Source: Parastagonospora avenae f. sp. tritici 18332-5 (lineage: Eukaryota; Ascomycota; Dothideomycetes; Pleosporales; Phaeosphaeriaceae). Taken from it: DNA of 64,000 nucleotides. Positions 32,268 through 44,122 of the stretch are shown here, piece after piece. The notes under the pieces are model-generated. The model searched no databases, was not told where the DNA came from, and was given only the letters and a program-made list of their open reading frames with translations. A program made the position numbers and the translations under genes. The stretch lies in NCBI GenBank assembly GCA_022559985.1, contig JAFJTR010000007.1:186001-250000 (forward strand), written 5' to 3'. Positions within the stretch are counted from its first letter, which is position 1. Every line of letters begins with the position of its first letter.

Positions 32268-33550
32268 ATGGCTTCTTCTCCGTCTTCGTACAAGCCTCTC
32301 ACCGAGGCGGGGCTGTATGAACATGGACAGGACAGCGCTGTAGACCTTCAAGACGTAGCAGAATCGTCAACTGTCCAAGCACAACTACCATCCACATCGC
32401 AAGTGGTACAAGATCCCGAGAACGATGGAACAGAAGAAGACGAAGATGGCGACACCGACTTCGAGTCAGATTCCGCGTTTGACAGTGGAAGTCTGCTTGG
32501 AGATGAGACCGATACGCTTGCTTCATCCATACTGAATCACCGCATGGAAAATGGTGCGCAAACCTCAGTACATCGCATTTGAAGTACTGACAAAGAACCA
32601 GGCCGTTCCTACCATGCCTACCGGGACGGAGCTTATTGGGGACCCAATGACGAACTGGCAAAGGAAATATTAGACTTCGCACACCACATGTACCTCTTGA
32701 CGCTAGACCAAAAGCTCTACCTGGCTCCAATAGAAAGTCCGCAGAACATCCTAGACGTCGGCACTGGCACAGGCATATGGGCAATCGTAAGCTACCACAA
32801 TACGTGAATGTGTAGCGCATGCTTACCATCTCAGGATATGGCAGACCAATTCCCCTCCGCGACCGTCACCGGCACCGACCTCTCACCCATACAACCCGAG
32901 TGGGTACCGCCGAACTGTCATTTCGAGATTGACGATGTAACACTAGAGTGGACATTTCCCACCAACCACTTCGACTTCATACACATCCGCGAACTATTCG
33001 GATGCATACCAAACTGGGACTTCTTCTTCCAGCAAGCATACAAACATACGAAACCCGGCGGCTGGGTAGAGATCGTCGAACACTCCGTACAGCCGGTTTC
33101 TGATGATGAAACCATGGGGCCTGACCACTTTTACCATACTTGGGGCAAGGTTGTTATTGAGATGGGTCAAAGATTCGGCAAGAGCTTCACAATCTGGGAA
33201 GAGAATGCGGAGAGGATGAGGAATGCTGGATTTGTGGATGTTGTGGAAGTACACTACAAATGGCCAATGAACGGCTGGCCGAAAGATGAGAAGCTCAAAA
33301 ACATCGGTCGGTGGAATCAATTACGACTGATGGATGGCGTCGAGGGTTTCATGCTGCGATTGTTGACGCAAGTGGGAGGCGTGAGTATTGCCCAGACACG
33401 AGACTGTCTATCATGACTGACAATATCTAGTGGTCTGTCGCTCGAGCACAAGTGCATCTTGCGCAAATGCGCAAAGAGCTGAAGTCGTACGGCACACACG
33501 CATACCTCCCAGGCACAGTTGTCTACGGACGAAAGCCGCTTACTGCATGA
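32268..33550 (+). CDS. LaeA-like SAM-dependent methyltransferase
   Basis: Class I methyltransferase. Four exons; exon 1 (32268 to about 32548) encodes an acidic, disordered N-terminus rich in Asp/Glu/Ser. Later exons give GRSYHAYRDGAYWGPNDE, motif I ILDVGTGTGIWAIDMADQFP, motif II region VTGTDLSPIQPEWVPPN, and FDFIHIRELFG, followed by KPGGWVEIVEH. This arrangement is typical of the TAM/LaeA-like family, many members of which sit in or near secondary-metabolite loci. The last exon ends PGTVVYGRKPLTA and a TGA at 33548-33550. The substrate is unknown; LaeA itself is a global regulator, but most family members are not. Confidence 0.9.
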
Positions 33551-34558
33551 TCCCACGACCTGTCCCGTTTCTTTCTGTGTACATATTTGGAGGGGTCGGC
33601 GGAATTCTGTATACTTGGCGCGCAAACGATACCCACATTCAGCGCCGCCGCGAACATACGTATCAGTTTCACGCAATTTGCGGCAAGGGTGCATTCATAA
33701 GCTCGTGATACACTTGTGTTAGACTGCACCTCTCACTTAGGATCGGAGGCGTACATACTTGTATTGAACCAGACAGTCTGTCTATATACGACGGCATTCC
33801 GTAGGGAAACGGCCACCTTTCTCCGAATGAGCGGATCCTGTCTGTATTGTTCCTAGAGTACATTATTAGACGCATGTGCATGGTCGAGGGTATCCAATAA
33901 ACGTTACGCGGTTCTAATAACCGACCATATCACAATGATCAAATAACAACGCGTTCACGTAACGTGCAGTGCGGCACTGACTATCGGGCGAATGAAAGCA
34001 AACCTCGCTGCCGATGAATTGGTTGAGATTTGTGGCCTCGCCGGCTAGAGTGAAGGTGCGTAGTTCAGAAAAGAGTGGTTATAAACGAGGAAGAATGTTC
34101 GTCATCGGTTTCATCTTCTCCAATAGATGCAGCTCTTGACGAAGTGTATGCGGAGTGCGCGCTCGGTGGAGACTTGCCTTGCTCCGGTCCGCGACATCAA
34201 CACCTGTTCTTACTCTTGTATTCAATCGTTAAAATGTAAGATTTGGGCATGGAAAAATGCATCGTTGAAGGTGTGGGCTCCATTAATTGCTCGTAGAAGC
34301 CGCGTAATCGCGCACTCGTACAGTCGCTGGTCATATCAAGCCCTAACGAGAACGCAGAAATCTCATGCTTCTCTAAAATCTCGCTGTGTCAATAATTATG
34401 CTGGTATCACAATGACGCCGTAGAGATAGATCTGCAGCCGTGAACTCTGTGTGGCAGTGATTATGTCTAACGTGCCCAGTACATTGACAAGGACGTTCAC
34501 GAGGAAGATTTACGGGAAAGCAATAACATCATAACTCAATTCAGGCAGACTAATTTTT
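33551..34558. other. Gene-poor gap
   Basis: About 1 kb with no supported gene. ORFs are short and lack domains. I saw no repeat or RNA gene. Confidence 0.5.
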
Positions 34559-36073
34559 CTACGCCTTCCTCGCCCAATTCTTCCACCCGGGTGCAGGTGG
34601 CAATGGCGGTAACGCCTGAACATTCGTGCTCACAACCGACATGTGTGTCGCTGCATGGATTCTTCCCATCTCAACATCTTCCGGCTTCTCGCCGCCGAAC
34701 GACGCGCTTGTCTGAACGATGTGGCCATGCTTGGAGCTATGGGATTCCAATATATACCCCCTGCTGCTGGGTGACGAGCCTTTCTTCCAGAATGAGATCT
34801 TTGATTTGAATGACGATGATGTTGTGCCGTTCGAGCTCGATGGCCCGTTGCTGAAGTAGTGCAGGTAGAAGACTCGGAAGGTGGGGGCGTTGGCGCACAT
34901 GGCGCCGACGTGGACTTCGAGGAGGGACCTGTGTGACATTCAAATTAGCTAATGCTCGTTGTAGGAGTTGATACGCTTTGAGCGCTCGAGTGATCGAGGA
35001 CGTACCATAACCATATGTCGCATGCTGTCCACGTAACATCGTACGTCTGGAAGAATAATCGATAAGAGCTGTAGGTCCGCAGGGCACCGAAAGCAACTAC
35101 AACATAGCTGACCGCGAACACGCAATACAGCGCGACCTTCTTTCGTAAATGCATTTGAAGATTCCAGCAAAGTACGGCGGGGAGAGATGCAGCGAAGAAA
35201 TCCTATACGATGGTCAGTATGTTGGAAGAAGTGCATCATGGAACAAATCTACCTGTATCGTCGATATTACCCCGTTCGAGACTATTTCAGCTCCCTCGTT
35301 CATGCACTTGAACTCGTATTTGCCTGATGCGACAAGCAAGAAGTCCTCCTGTTTCCAGAATGCAGAGACTGGATTACACATCAAGATCGTAACGCACATA
35401 AAGATTACTATGTCGTGTTAGGGATGCTCCAGTCGAGTGTATAGGCGAGTAGTCTCATGGCAGATCTTACTGGTATGAATGGCAATGATCGCGATCAAAA
35501 TACGCAGTGTCCATCGATACGCTTTTGATACAGCGCGGGACGATAGACGGCGGTAAAACAGCAGGATCGACATCTTGATTAAGCCAGTCGCAAGGGAGAA
35601 AAGAACGTAGATAGCGAGGACGTAGTAACGCTGCATAGGGTAGATGTCGAACGGTATGTCCCAAAGATGTCGATTGAACATGAACCTTTCGGTTACTGTA
35701 GTCTGTTAGTCTCTTGAAAACGATGTCTGAGGATGCGGAGTCAATGAGGCTTCACGCGATAGCGTCCACTCACCTAAGGGAAATATGACAGTCAACGCCA
35801 TCATAGGAAACTGCCCGTTCAGATTAGCTCAAAGTGAAAGACTCCAAATTCGTGATCACACACCCATGATGCGAACATCAACCAATCGTCCCAACCAGCA
35901 CTTTTCTGTATTCGTAACCTGACCCAGAGCCTTGCCAGCAACAGTGCGAGACTGATTGGCCCGAGGATACATGAGAAAACAAGGACATATTTCGGCTTCG
36001 TGACAGGATCGTCATAATTCGGTCTGGGCCACGCGATGAACTGTTCGAGAGGAGGACGTAGACCACCAGGCAT
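34559..36073 (-). CDS. Rhodopsin-fold integral membrane protein (Pth11-type)
   Basis: Seven-helix fungal membrane protein. The start at 36073 opens MPGGLRPPLEQFIAWPRP, then FSCILGPISLALLLARLWVR and AGWDDWLMFASW, the DDW motif of the PF20684-type rhodopsin domain. Short exons supply FPMMALTVIFPLVTERFM, then LAIYVLFSLATGLIKMSIL, CNPVSAFWKQED with the family Cys, and a loop plus ALYCVFAVSYVVVAFGALR. The last exon (34559 to about 34930) is a cytosolic tail rich in Ser and Lys. About six introns of 45-70 nt are inferred; those around 35860 and 35690 splice in frame on inspection. Such proteins include Pth11, a surface-sensing receptor, but most have no known ligand. Confidence 0.82.
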
Positions 36074-37681
36074 GTTGGCGTTATAGATTTCGATACATCG
36101 AGGACACCGCGGAAAAATCAAGCGCATATATGTACATATGATGGAGCGGCACCAGTGGGTAAGATCCACCCTTTTGGAACGTGGAACACTAGGGGTGTGA
36201 CTAGTGCCTTCGCTCCCGTTGACGCCTGCCTGGTAAGGCTACGGTTCATGCGTCCAAGTTCTGGGTGTGGTGGGATGTTTCGCGAACCTGAAACGTAGCC
36301 GGGTATCGACATCCATGACGCACACATGTAGCAGTCTTCGACACAAATAAATTTCTACTTCCTCGAGTCCGCATCGTGCATCACTTGTCTGTGATTGAGG
36401 TTCGTCCCTTGATGATGGGCTTCCAGAAGTCCTAGAAACTGTGGTCCGGTCCATAGGATAGCGGGGGACCAATGCTTTAGTGTGTGAAAGCCCCGGAGGA
36501 TCTTCCGCACGTGCTTAGCTCCGGCAAATGCATCTAACGCATGCTTGGTGGTCATGTCGGCAATGGCACCGCGTTTGTCCAGTGCAGGCAGCCACAACGG
36601 CGAATGACAGCTCATGTGGCGAACGATGCTCGGTCGTGGTTGGATTGGGAATCGATTGGCGCGCAAAGATAACCAGCCAAGTCAGACCAAGCAGGCGTCC
36701 TGTCAGCAATGAGCGTTCACTGATTGCTACGGCCGAGAGGAGTAGATGTGTTTGTCGCGAATGATGACTCGCAAGCTCGATACTCGTACCTTCTCATAGC
36801 TGCTTCGCCAGTCGCATTCGGTGCATTGTCGCCGATAATCTCTAGTTCGCCTCTACACCATATGCTAGTGTGATGCACTTTCAATAACGAGCGGCCAAAT
36901 ATTCTCATGGACAGACCGGGAGATGAGGTTGAGCTATCTGAAGCGCTCGATCGCCCCTAGTGGTGATCGCTTACAATCCACGTGGAGGATGCGCCCCTGC
37001 AGCGGGCGCTAGAAAGTGTTCGTTGAGCGACCAACGCTCTAGATTAGGTGCAAAAAAAAGGATACTGCGGAGCTTTCCGTGCGAGCCCAACTTCTATATG
37101 TTCCAGCCCTTCTAAATCAGGCGACTCTGCCGGTCGGTATTAAAGATCTGAGCAAAGCAGATGCCGATTGCTCGCCGACCTGGGACATGGTCGTCATGTA
37201 CAGTAGTGTTGTAATTGATGCGGTGGTCCCCCTTGCTTCACACGGCTCTCATGTTGGATCGCGCTGTTAAACGAGAGCAGTCCCATGATGCGCGTGAAGC
37301 AGACGATCTCTACCGGACCAGCAACAGCACCGAGCGCGAATATGCACCGTCCCTTTGGCGAGATACATTACCATCCTGATGCGAGGTCTGGCCATGAGCG
37401 TCTGTTGACGATACGATACTTAGGTACTAGGTAGCTTACCCTTCTCGCATAATCGTTAAGGGGAACACGTTGTACTGGGGTTAATTCGCATTCTTCCTCA
37501 TAAATGAGCGATGCTCAGATCATGATAGCTTTGGTGGAGGTATTGTCAGGAGACGGTCAAGCGTCGGACAACTTCCGAGGTTGAAGCGAGCCAGCCGCTT
37601 AGTCACTCTCACAGCTATCAACACCACTTACTCCTTCCTCTATTCATCCCACCACAAATTCATTAAGGAGATACTCGAGCC
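36074..37681. other. Long gene-poor gap
   Basis: About 1.6 kb without a convincing gene; ORFs on both strands are short and low in family-like character. It includes the promoter of the methyltransferase at 37682. It may hold diverged repeat sequence, but I could not identify a copy. Confidence 0.5.
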
Positions 37682-38662
37682 ATGCTACGCCTTTCGACTC
37701 TCGTTCGCAGTATACCACACGGTTCACGCTGTGCAGCGTGTTTCACTCGCGCAATGTCTTCGTCAGCAGAAACCGCACCCGGCACGAAACAACAAGATTG
37801 GTCGGCCTCTCAATACCTCAAATTCAGTACTCCGCGCACGCGCCCAGTGCACGATTTAATCGCACAAATAAAACCGCACATCAGCTCCACTTCCCCTGTG
37901 ATCTACGATCTGGGTTGCGGCCCGGGTAATTCCACGGCCGTGCTCCGTTCCGCATTCGAAGGCGCAAGCATCACGGGAGTGGACTCATCGCCGGACATGT
38001 TGAAGAAAGCACGTGCAGACATGCCCGATATAGATTTCGTTCAAGGCGATGTGACGACTTTCACACCAAGCACGCAACCCGATCTTTTATTCAGTAATGC
38101 AGTATTTCACTGGTTACGCGCCGATACGCGCATCCCGACTTTGATCAGACTCTTTCAGACCCTCGCACCCGGCGGCGTGTTGGCAATACAAGTCCCGGAC
38201 AATTACAGCGAGCCTAGTCACGTGGCCATGCGTATTGCGGCTGGTATGCACAATCAGCCATGGAGTCCGTATCTTCTTCCGTTTGTCCGCAGAACGAAGA
38301 AGGGACATCATTGGAAAGACAAACCCCAACTCGATCCTATCGAATCTGAGCGGGCTTACTACGGCGCCCTGGTGCCTTTTGCCGGCGAAATAAATTTGTG
38401 GAAAACGACATACAGCCATATTCTAAACGATGCGAAAGCGATCGTAGAATGGGTGAAAGGAACGGGATTACAGCCGTTCTTGAACTTGATTTCAGACGAA
38501 GAGGCAAAGGTGGCGTACCTGCTAAAGTATGGGGAGTTGTTGAGGAAGGAATATCCAGAATTGACTGATGGCAAGGTCATGCTAAACTATCCAAGGTTCT
38601 TTATTGTTGCGGTGAGGAAAAATACGGCTAGATGTGTCATGGGCCAGGCTCGAAATGATTAA
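37682..38662 (+). CDS. Trans-aconitate methyltransferase-like protein
   Basis: Single-exon 326-residue protein. Motif I is VIYDLGCGPGNSTAVL, then ITGVDSSPDMLKKARADMP, DFVQGDV and NAVFHWL, and LAPGGVLAIQVPDN, which closely follows trans-aconitate 2-methyltransferase (Tam). That enzyme esterifies trans-aconitate, a by-product that inhibits aconitase. The first 24 residues are basic and Ser/Cys-rich (MLRLSTLVRSIPHGSRCAAC), which could target it to mitochondria; an in-frame ATG at 37754 would give a cytosolic form. No clustered partner is apparent. Confidence 0.9.
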   Translation: MLRLSTLVRSIPHGSRCAACFTRAMSSSAETAPGTKQQDWSASQYLKFSTPRTRPVHDLIAQIKPHISSTSPVIYDLGCGPGNSTAVLRSAFEGASITGVDSSPDMLKKARADMPDIDFVQGDVTTFTPSTQPDLLFSNAVFHWLRADTRIPTLIRLFQTLAPGGVLAIQVPDNYSEPSHVAMRIAAGMHNQPWSPYLLPFVRRTKKGHHWKDKPQLDPIESERAYYGALVPFAGEINLWKTTYSHILNDAKAIVEWVKGTGLQPFLNLISDEEAKVAYLLKYGELLRKEYPELTDGKVMLNYPRFFIVAVRKNTARCVMGQARND

Positions 38663-38785
38663 TAATAATCGCAACACTATTTCTAGAGATCGTGTGACAG
38701 TCGAAAGCCATCACGCACAAGCATAATACAAAAGCGTGGAGCATCCTGTTCCACGGTGCTCAGAAGTCATCGTCTGCAACAGACT

Positions 38786-39661
38786 TCAATAAGGAATAGG
38801 CGTGATCGCATCCTCGTCCTCGTCCTCGCACACAGCACGCTCCTGAACCTCCACCTGTGACTCTAGCTCCGGCTCCGACTCGCTCTCATCACCCTCCTTC
38901 CGTGGCTGCAACGACGTCCGCCTCGCCTGGAACTTCTTCAACTTAGCCGTATTCTTCTCATCCGTCATCAGCTGCAACGTGAGCTTCTTCTCGCCCTTGA
39001 TCTTCTCAGGTTCCTCCTTCGCATCAAGCCACCTTGCCTTGACCTCCTTGTCAAACGTGACAGTTTTGCGCGGTCCACGTGGTGCCGCTAGCAGAGCAAG
39101 GCGCCGAGTCTGACTGAACCAGTCAACCATCGAATGACGGCGGGCCTGCGCCTTCGAAACCGCATCTGTTCGAGTCTTCGGTGCCCACAATTGCTCGTTC
39201 TCAATCGCGTCTCCCAGCTCCTGATGCAAGCGCTCCAGTACTGGCCGTAAGATCTCATACGATTCCGAAATGTGTGGCCAGTACATTATTGCGCTGTCTT
39301 TCCAGCCGAGCGAATGCAGAGCCATGTGGTTACACTGACGACTATTGCGAAGAATGGCTTCTTGGCCGTCCATGAGTTCGCGGCGCCATGGCTGAGTGGA
39401 GTCCTTGGTCGCTCTGACCAGATCAGACATCCGAGTCTGGAAGCGAGGTTGGCGCTGTTGAACTTCACTCAGATGTTGTGATAAGCCCTGTTTGGTGAAC
39501 CGGTTGAGCGCTTCAATGGCGTAGAACTGTTGGTAGATGATAGTGATCAGCAAGTTCGTGATGTTATGGAGCACAGTGGCTTGTTCCTTGGTCAGGGAAA
39601 TTCCGACAATGGTGGCTTTGGGGATGCGCTCTGGAAAAAACGCCTTAAGAATGGAGGGCAT
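38786..39661 (-). CDS. Hypothetical protein with acidic C-terminus
   Basis: Open 291-codon single exon. I do not recognise a family. Residues 1-30 (MPSILKAFFPERIPKATIVG) lead into a hydrophobic helix-like stretch (LHNITNLLITIIYQQFYAIEA), then a predicted helical region with conserved-looking SLGWKDSAIMYWPHISESYE. The C-terminal third is highly charged: Lys-rich, then Asp/Glu-rich (EDEDEDA) before the stop. Overlapping ORFs on the other strand look like shadows. It converges with the methyltransferase, whose stop is 120 bp away. Low-complexity charge suggests a nuclear or scaffold protein, but that is speculative. Confidence 0.6.
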   Translation of the reverse strand: MPSILKAFFPERIPKATIVGISLTKEQATVLHNITNLLITIIYQQFYAIEALNRFTKQGLSQHLSEVQQRQPRFQTRMSDLVRATKDSTQPWRRELMDGQEAILRNSRQCNHMALHSLGWKDSAIMYWPHISESYEILRPVLERLHQELGDAIENEQLWAPKTRTDAVSKAQARRHSMVDWFSQTRRLALLAAPRGPRKTVTFDKEVKARWLDAKEEPEKIKGEKKLTLQLMTDEKNTAKLKKFQARRTSLQPRKEGDESESEPELESQVEVQERAVCEDEDEDAITPIPY

Positions 39662-40452
39662 GATGTGATTGTAGCGCTGCGGAAATCTGCTTATGAATTT
39701 GAGTTAGGTGTTGATGGTGGCAATAGGAGGGTTATGTTTTGTTCCAGGGACTTGGGAAGATAATGTAGTGGCAGCATTCTGATGTGAATGCTTGTCGCAA
39801 CTCAGGACTCGCGTTAGAAGCACCCATAGTGACATTGTGAAAACACCTTAATGCTTCTTTTATCGCACAATTCACGAGAGAAACATGCACTCTTCGGTCA
39901 AATCCTGCTTTCAATCCGAGTCAGCTCGGGGAAGTAGTTAGTCGTGCGTTTCTTGGCACTGTACGTTACGGGGACTTTGTGCTATATGACAGACGAGAAG
40001 GTCTAGTTTGCTGAGAAAATAACACATTTGAGCACTGTTCATTGAAGTGGGAGTGAAAGATCAAAAGGTGCATTATTCTGATTGAAAAACTTCAAGAGCT
40101 ACTTATTGAGGAGGACAGGTAACGTGACCTCGGAAACGATGGACTCGAGCTTTGAGTATTTTTTCCGTCCTAGTGGCCGAAGACTCGGTCTGCAAATCAC
40201 GAAGCCCTTTTGGACTCAATACTCGTGCATGCCCCTCATCCTGGCTCAGCTGTTACTCGCCATAACTGTAGTAGGCCGCCAGATACCGCAGAAAAACACA
40301 GCGATATGCATCATATCCCACCAAGCCGAGCGCCATCAAGCAACCAAGCCCTATAATGGAATGTGCCTGCAAGGCTTCTTTCCGAGATTCCTATTTACTT
40401 CGTTTTTCCCACTTGGCTTGTATGAGACTCCCATGCGGTTCGACGTTGAATT
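39662..40452. other. Gene-poor gap
   Basis: About 790 bp without a supported gene. A 147-codon plus-strand ORF (40082-40525) overlaps the antisense relic that follows and shows no domain; I leave it out. Confidence 0.5.
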
Positions 40453-41106
40453 TCAAGTTCCAATACCGAGAATATTGAATCCTTTCACGCAACCAGATGT
40501 CCAATTCTCGCCAAGATCGGGTTGATCGGGACTGCTGCGATACACAGGCTTTTTTGCTTTCCGAGCTAGCCACTTGACAGTGAGCGTCTCAGCCCTACCC
40601 TTCATGGGATTTCTAACCGAGAGCCAGGTATCCGCAAGCTCCTATCCCATTTGGGCGCTTCCTAACATCTCGGTGCCGGCGGCGTGTATGTCAATTTTCC
40701 TGGCATCGAAACTGATGACGAGTGTCCTGGCCCAGGGCCAGGGGTGGGGTAGAAGAAGGGTGATGAGTAAATCCACTGGATTCTGCCAGTCTCCTTCGAT
40801 TGTGACCTCGAGATTCAAGATGTCGGCTCGACAACTGACGATTGATGGGTGGTAATGCGGAAGAGACATTGCGAACTTGTTTAGGCGGAATGGCCAAGGG
40901 TACTTGAATGGGATCTTCTTCGCAGCTCCCTAATCGAACTCGTCACGGAGCTGACGACATGTCCCGCGGAACCCGCCGTATTGTGGACGAGCAGTGAAGG
41001 GGTATGTCCGATTGGGTATGAGATGTTGATAGATCATTAGTCGGACCTCAGGGGGGAGCGACAATAGTGACAGAGGACTGCCGTCTAGTAGAGACTTCTC
41101 GGACAT
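40453..41106 (-). pseudogene. LPxELR-type (F-box/2EXR-like) protein, relic copy with two TAG stops
   Basis: A single frame of 218 codons from ATG at 41106 to TGA at 40453-40455 contains TAG at 40930-40932 and 40642-40644. The N-terminal part (SLPPEVRLMIYQHLIPNRTY, TARPQYGGFRGTCRQLRDEF) closely matches the gene at 42241-43013 on the same strand, about 1.1 kb away. The segment SLPxExRLxxYxxxIPNRT is typical of a very common fungal family of short F-box or 2EXR-like proteins. Both stops differ by one C-to-T change from CAG (Gln). The copy is probably dead; readthrough seems unlikely because two stops would be needed. Confidence 0.75.
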
Positions 41107-42240
41107 GGTTTGAGTACCGGAATGGCCTGAAATGATATTTGTAGGCTCGGACGGGCCCTTTCGAAAGACTTTGGGTAGTAGTTGTCGGCCATAGGGCTTA
41201 TCCCTTGGCGCATGAGTGATGACCCAGGTTCCGTTTTCACCTAGGCCTGTTTCCGCCTAGCTCCTTCACCCTCTCTCTTTTGCGTATAGAGGCTCTCTCT
41301 CCCATAGCCTAATACATCATGATTCTCCTCAGCCTCTACGCTTGACAGTAGTGAGGGCATTTGAGCGCGAGCTGAGGACCTTTTGTCGCGGTTGAGGGGC
41401 TGGGATGTTGTAGTTTCAAGTTTTAAGTTTGAGCGAGAGCACTTTAAGTCTTTCTAGGCACGGGAGTAGCGGGTGTTAATGCGAGTAGGCAATAGTGATC
41501 TGCTCCGAATCAGATGTCGACGACTCTCACTAAAGTGAAACGCTAACCGAGCGATATGTTCCTAGGCATGTCTTGATCAAGAGATGACTTCATGTTGTAG
41601 ACGGAACTATTATTAATCGAAAGCTTGCTGACTAAGATACATCTTTCACTCTCTAATCGAGTTTCGAGTCCATTGAGTCAGTATCAACCAAAATCGAATG
41701 CTCTGACATGCATCCATCACAATTCCCCCAATATATTAAGGATATCTGTCAGAATGTCACTATCTATCTTTTATCTCTATTACGTCAATCTACCTTTGTG
41801 TCATGTAAGCGAACATGGGTTTGCTTATACAGTCGCGCGTGCATCGCATGGGGTCAAAATCTTGTAATAACATATCGAGCAAAGCTCATCCTCATTCAGT
41901 TCATTGTAAACACGAGAGCAGCGACAAGCATACAAGCACTCGCCCGTTCAGCGATCAATGCATCGTCTACTTATCTTTTCACATATTTGTGTCTAGATTC
42001 GAGCCTGATTGAACTTGCGCCTAGAGTCATTGCCCTGAGTACTAAGTAATAAGGCCGCGCCAGCAAGAGTGCTACCCCAAACCAGCAAAAACACACAAAC
42101 ATGAGTGTGAGGTCGATGCTCTAATATATCCGTCACCAAACCTCCTTTGACATCTCTTGCCTATGACTCCTTGATCTCCGCAACCTTCGGCCTTTTTCCC
42201 TCACAGGTTTATTAACCTCATCCGTAGATTTCTTAACAAC
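41107..42240. other. Gap between tandem paralogues
   Basis: About 1.1 kb, relatively AT-rich, with no supported gene. Plus-strand ORFs at 41625-42049 are short and have no domain. It could be the degraded join of the tandem duplication. Confidence 0.5.
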
Positions 42241-43013
42241 TCAATCGCTTCGCTTGTCCCGCATAGCCTGCAGCCAGCCCTGATCTTGGTCCACCTCAAA
42301 GCTTGGTAGATAGAAGAACCTATGTTGCCCTTCGCGAAACTCTCCAATCAAGGTGATATACTTTGCACTATGGTTGCGCAGCTCAAGCCAACTCTCCGAC
42401 GCAGGCGAGCTAGCCTCGATTCTTACGGCAAGCGTCTGGATTTCCCCTACTGCCGAGAATCCCTCTTGCGTCGGATAACGGAAAGAGACAACGATGTGTT
42501 CTAAAAAGCTGAAATAAGCCATCCTCGAGCTCACCGCGTCGTGAGTGCTAGGGCGTCGTAAGTGACTCTCAACGCCTTAACCCATGGTACCGATTCAGAT
42601 GTGAACATGTATGCGAAGAAACGCTTTGTGCGGAACCAGTGACAAGGATATGTGATTTTTAGGGTAGAGAGCGTAGCTCGACACTGCGGAAGTCCCATGG
42701 TTGGGTATGGCACTGGCAGGAGGAAAGGATATTCAAGCCGCAACTCCTTCGCAGCCTCGTGATCGAACTCGGACTGGATTCGCCGGCAAGTCAAGCGCAA
42801 ACCGGTGTATGCTGGGCGTGACGCGAAGGGAAAGGTACGGTTCGGAATCATGTAAGTGTACACTCGGAGGCGGAGCTCGGCGGGAAGTGACAAGAACGCA
42901 GGTGGTGACTTCGGTTGAACAACATCAACGCCTTCTTGAGCCATAATTGGGGCTGTTTCAGCCTGCACTGGTGAGAGACGGGATAGTGCCGTACCGGTTT
43001 CATGGACTGCCAT
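42241..43013 (-). CDS. LPxELR-type (F-box/2EXR-like) protein, possible frameshift
   Basis: Paralogue of the relic above. A 160-codon ORF (42531-43013) carries FLSLPAELRLRVYTYMIPNR and RPAYTGLRLTCRRIQSEFDH. It closes at a TGA at 42531. A 97-codon frame immediately downstream (42241-42534, shifted by one) continues with ISAF-like and RYPTQEGFSAVGEIQTLAV, which aligns loosely with the C-terminal half of the relic. No intron longer than 34 nt fits between them, so either the gene is truncated at 160 residues or a frameshift broke it. The N-terminus (MAVHETGTALSRLSPVQAE) is unconserved. I mark it as coding because the first ORF is intact. The family role is probably protein recruitment for degradation, but unproven here. 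Confidence 0.55.
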
Positions 43014-44122
43014 GGTGTGGGAGGGCTTGGGGATGTTGGGTAAAGTTGTGGGAAGGTGCGAGTTGAGCTTGAGTGAGAGCGTGGTGGAAAGTAAATCGGG
43101 CAGGCGCGACTAGACTTGGCTAGACACAGTCAGGCGTCTATTAGGCTTTGCCATATCTAGGTGACGTCATATTCCAATATGTCTAAATGAGATGATGCAC
43201 TCACTTGTACAGCTATACTGAGTGACTATCACGCAAACATCGGTAGTCTCACGTGCACTGGATAACAAAAGTCTCAAATCCACATGAAGAATGATCCATG
43301 ACATCTACTGAGATATTTGGAAAGCCGTGTTGAGGGCAAAAGACGGAAGTACGACTCTCAAACGTCAATGTCACACTGCTCACGCGCCATCTTTGCAAAC
43401 CTTGCAGGATATAGGAACACAATCTACCGCGTCGTCAATCTCGCCCACAAGGTTGCGTTTCTAGCGTTGAGTCTGTCCTCAATCGCGTGTCGAACGATGA
43501 TTCGTTACTATAGTGAAAGGAAACAGTCCACAAATTTCCCTCACCTACCAACACTTCCCACTACAAAACCCAATTACGGCAGCTTGATCTTATCAATCAA
43601 AGCAACAGACAAGTTGGCACGATCAGGCGGGCATCTGACGAGAAAAATAAACTTCAGAGCGAAGGACTCCAAGCCTTATAAGTCTCATGTGAAGGGGGTT
43701 ACATATAGTCAGGTGGGTAGGGATTCGAGCGTTCGATCCCCGCTTGGGTAACCAAGGATCGTGTACGGACTGAGGGTATATTTTTTGTGTTTTTTTTGCT
43801 CATGTCGGGTTGCTATGCGACGCGTTTGGCGAGCACTCTCACCTTGAGCAGCGGAATCTAGGCAGCCGTCATCAGCATGCGATTTGTTCCAACAATGTTC
43901 CTACGTAGACAGCCTCTAGGATTTCAGTGAGCTCGCCTGCAACGTCACGCCCAGGTAGTTTCCAATACCACCACCCGGCACTGTCACAGCTCCTGACCCA
44001 GACCACGAACAAAACCTGCTCTTAACATGTCACATGTGCACCTTTCCTAACAAATTCTCCTACTTCATCCCGTAACAGAGACTGACTAGCTGTGCACTAT
44101 CCTAAAAACTCTACGCACGAAC
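43014..44122. other. Gene-poor gap with tRNA-like fragment
   Basis: About 1.1 kb. The 144-codon ORF at 43317-43751 has no domain and ends inside a tRNA-like fragment, so I do not call it. The fragment itself is listed separately. Confidence 0.45.
43697..43753 (+). ncRNA. tRNA-like fragment, low-confidence
   Basis: 57 nt beginning GGTTAC and ending GTAACC, a perfect 6-bp acceptor-like stem, followed by A. TAGTCAGGTGG resembles an A box with one mismatch, and GTTCGATCC matches the B-box consensus. T6 and T8 runs at 43781-43797 could end Pol III transcription. It is about 15 nt too short for a tRNA and has no usable anticodon arm, and the T-stem pairs poorly. It is either a tRNA relic, a tRNA-derived element end, or chance. 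Confidence 0.3.

Noticed and set aside
40082..40525. 147-codon plus-strand ORF
   Set aside because: It overlaps the antisense LPxELR relic, which has clear homology to a neighbour.
43317..43751. 144-codon plus-strand ORF
   Set aside because: No recognisable domain, and it ends inside the tRNA-like fragment.
43697..43753. Functional tRNA gene
   Set aside because: 57 nt is too short, the anticodon arm is missing, and the T-stem pairs poorly.
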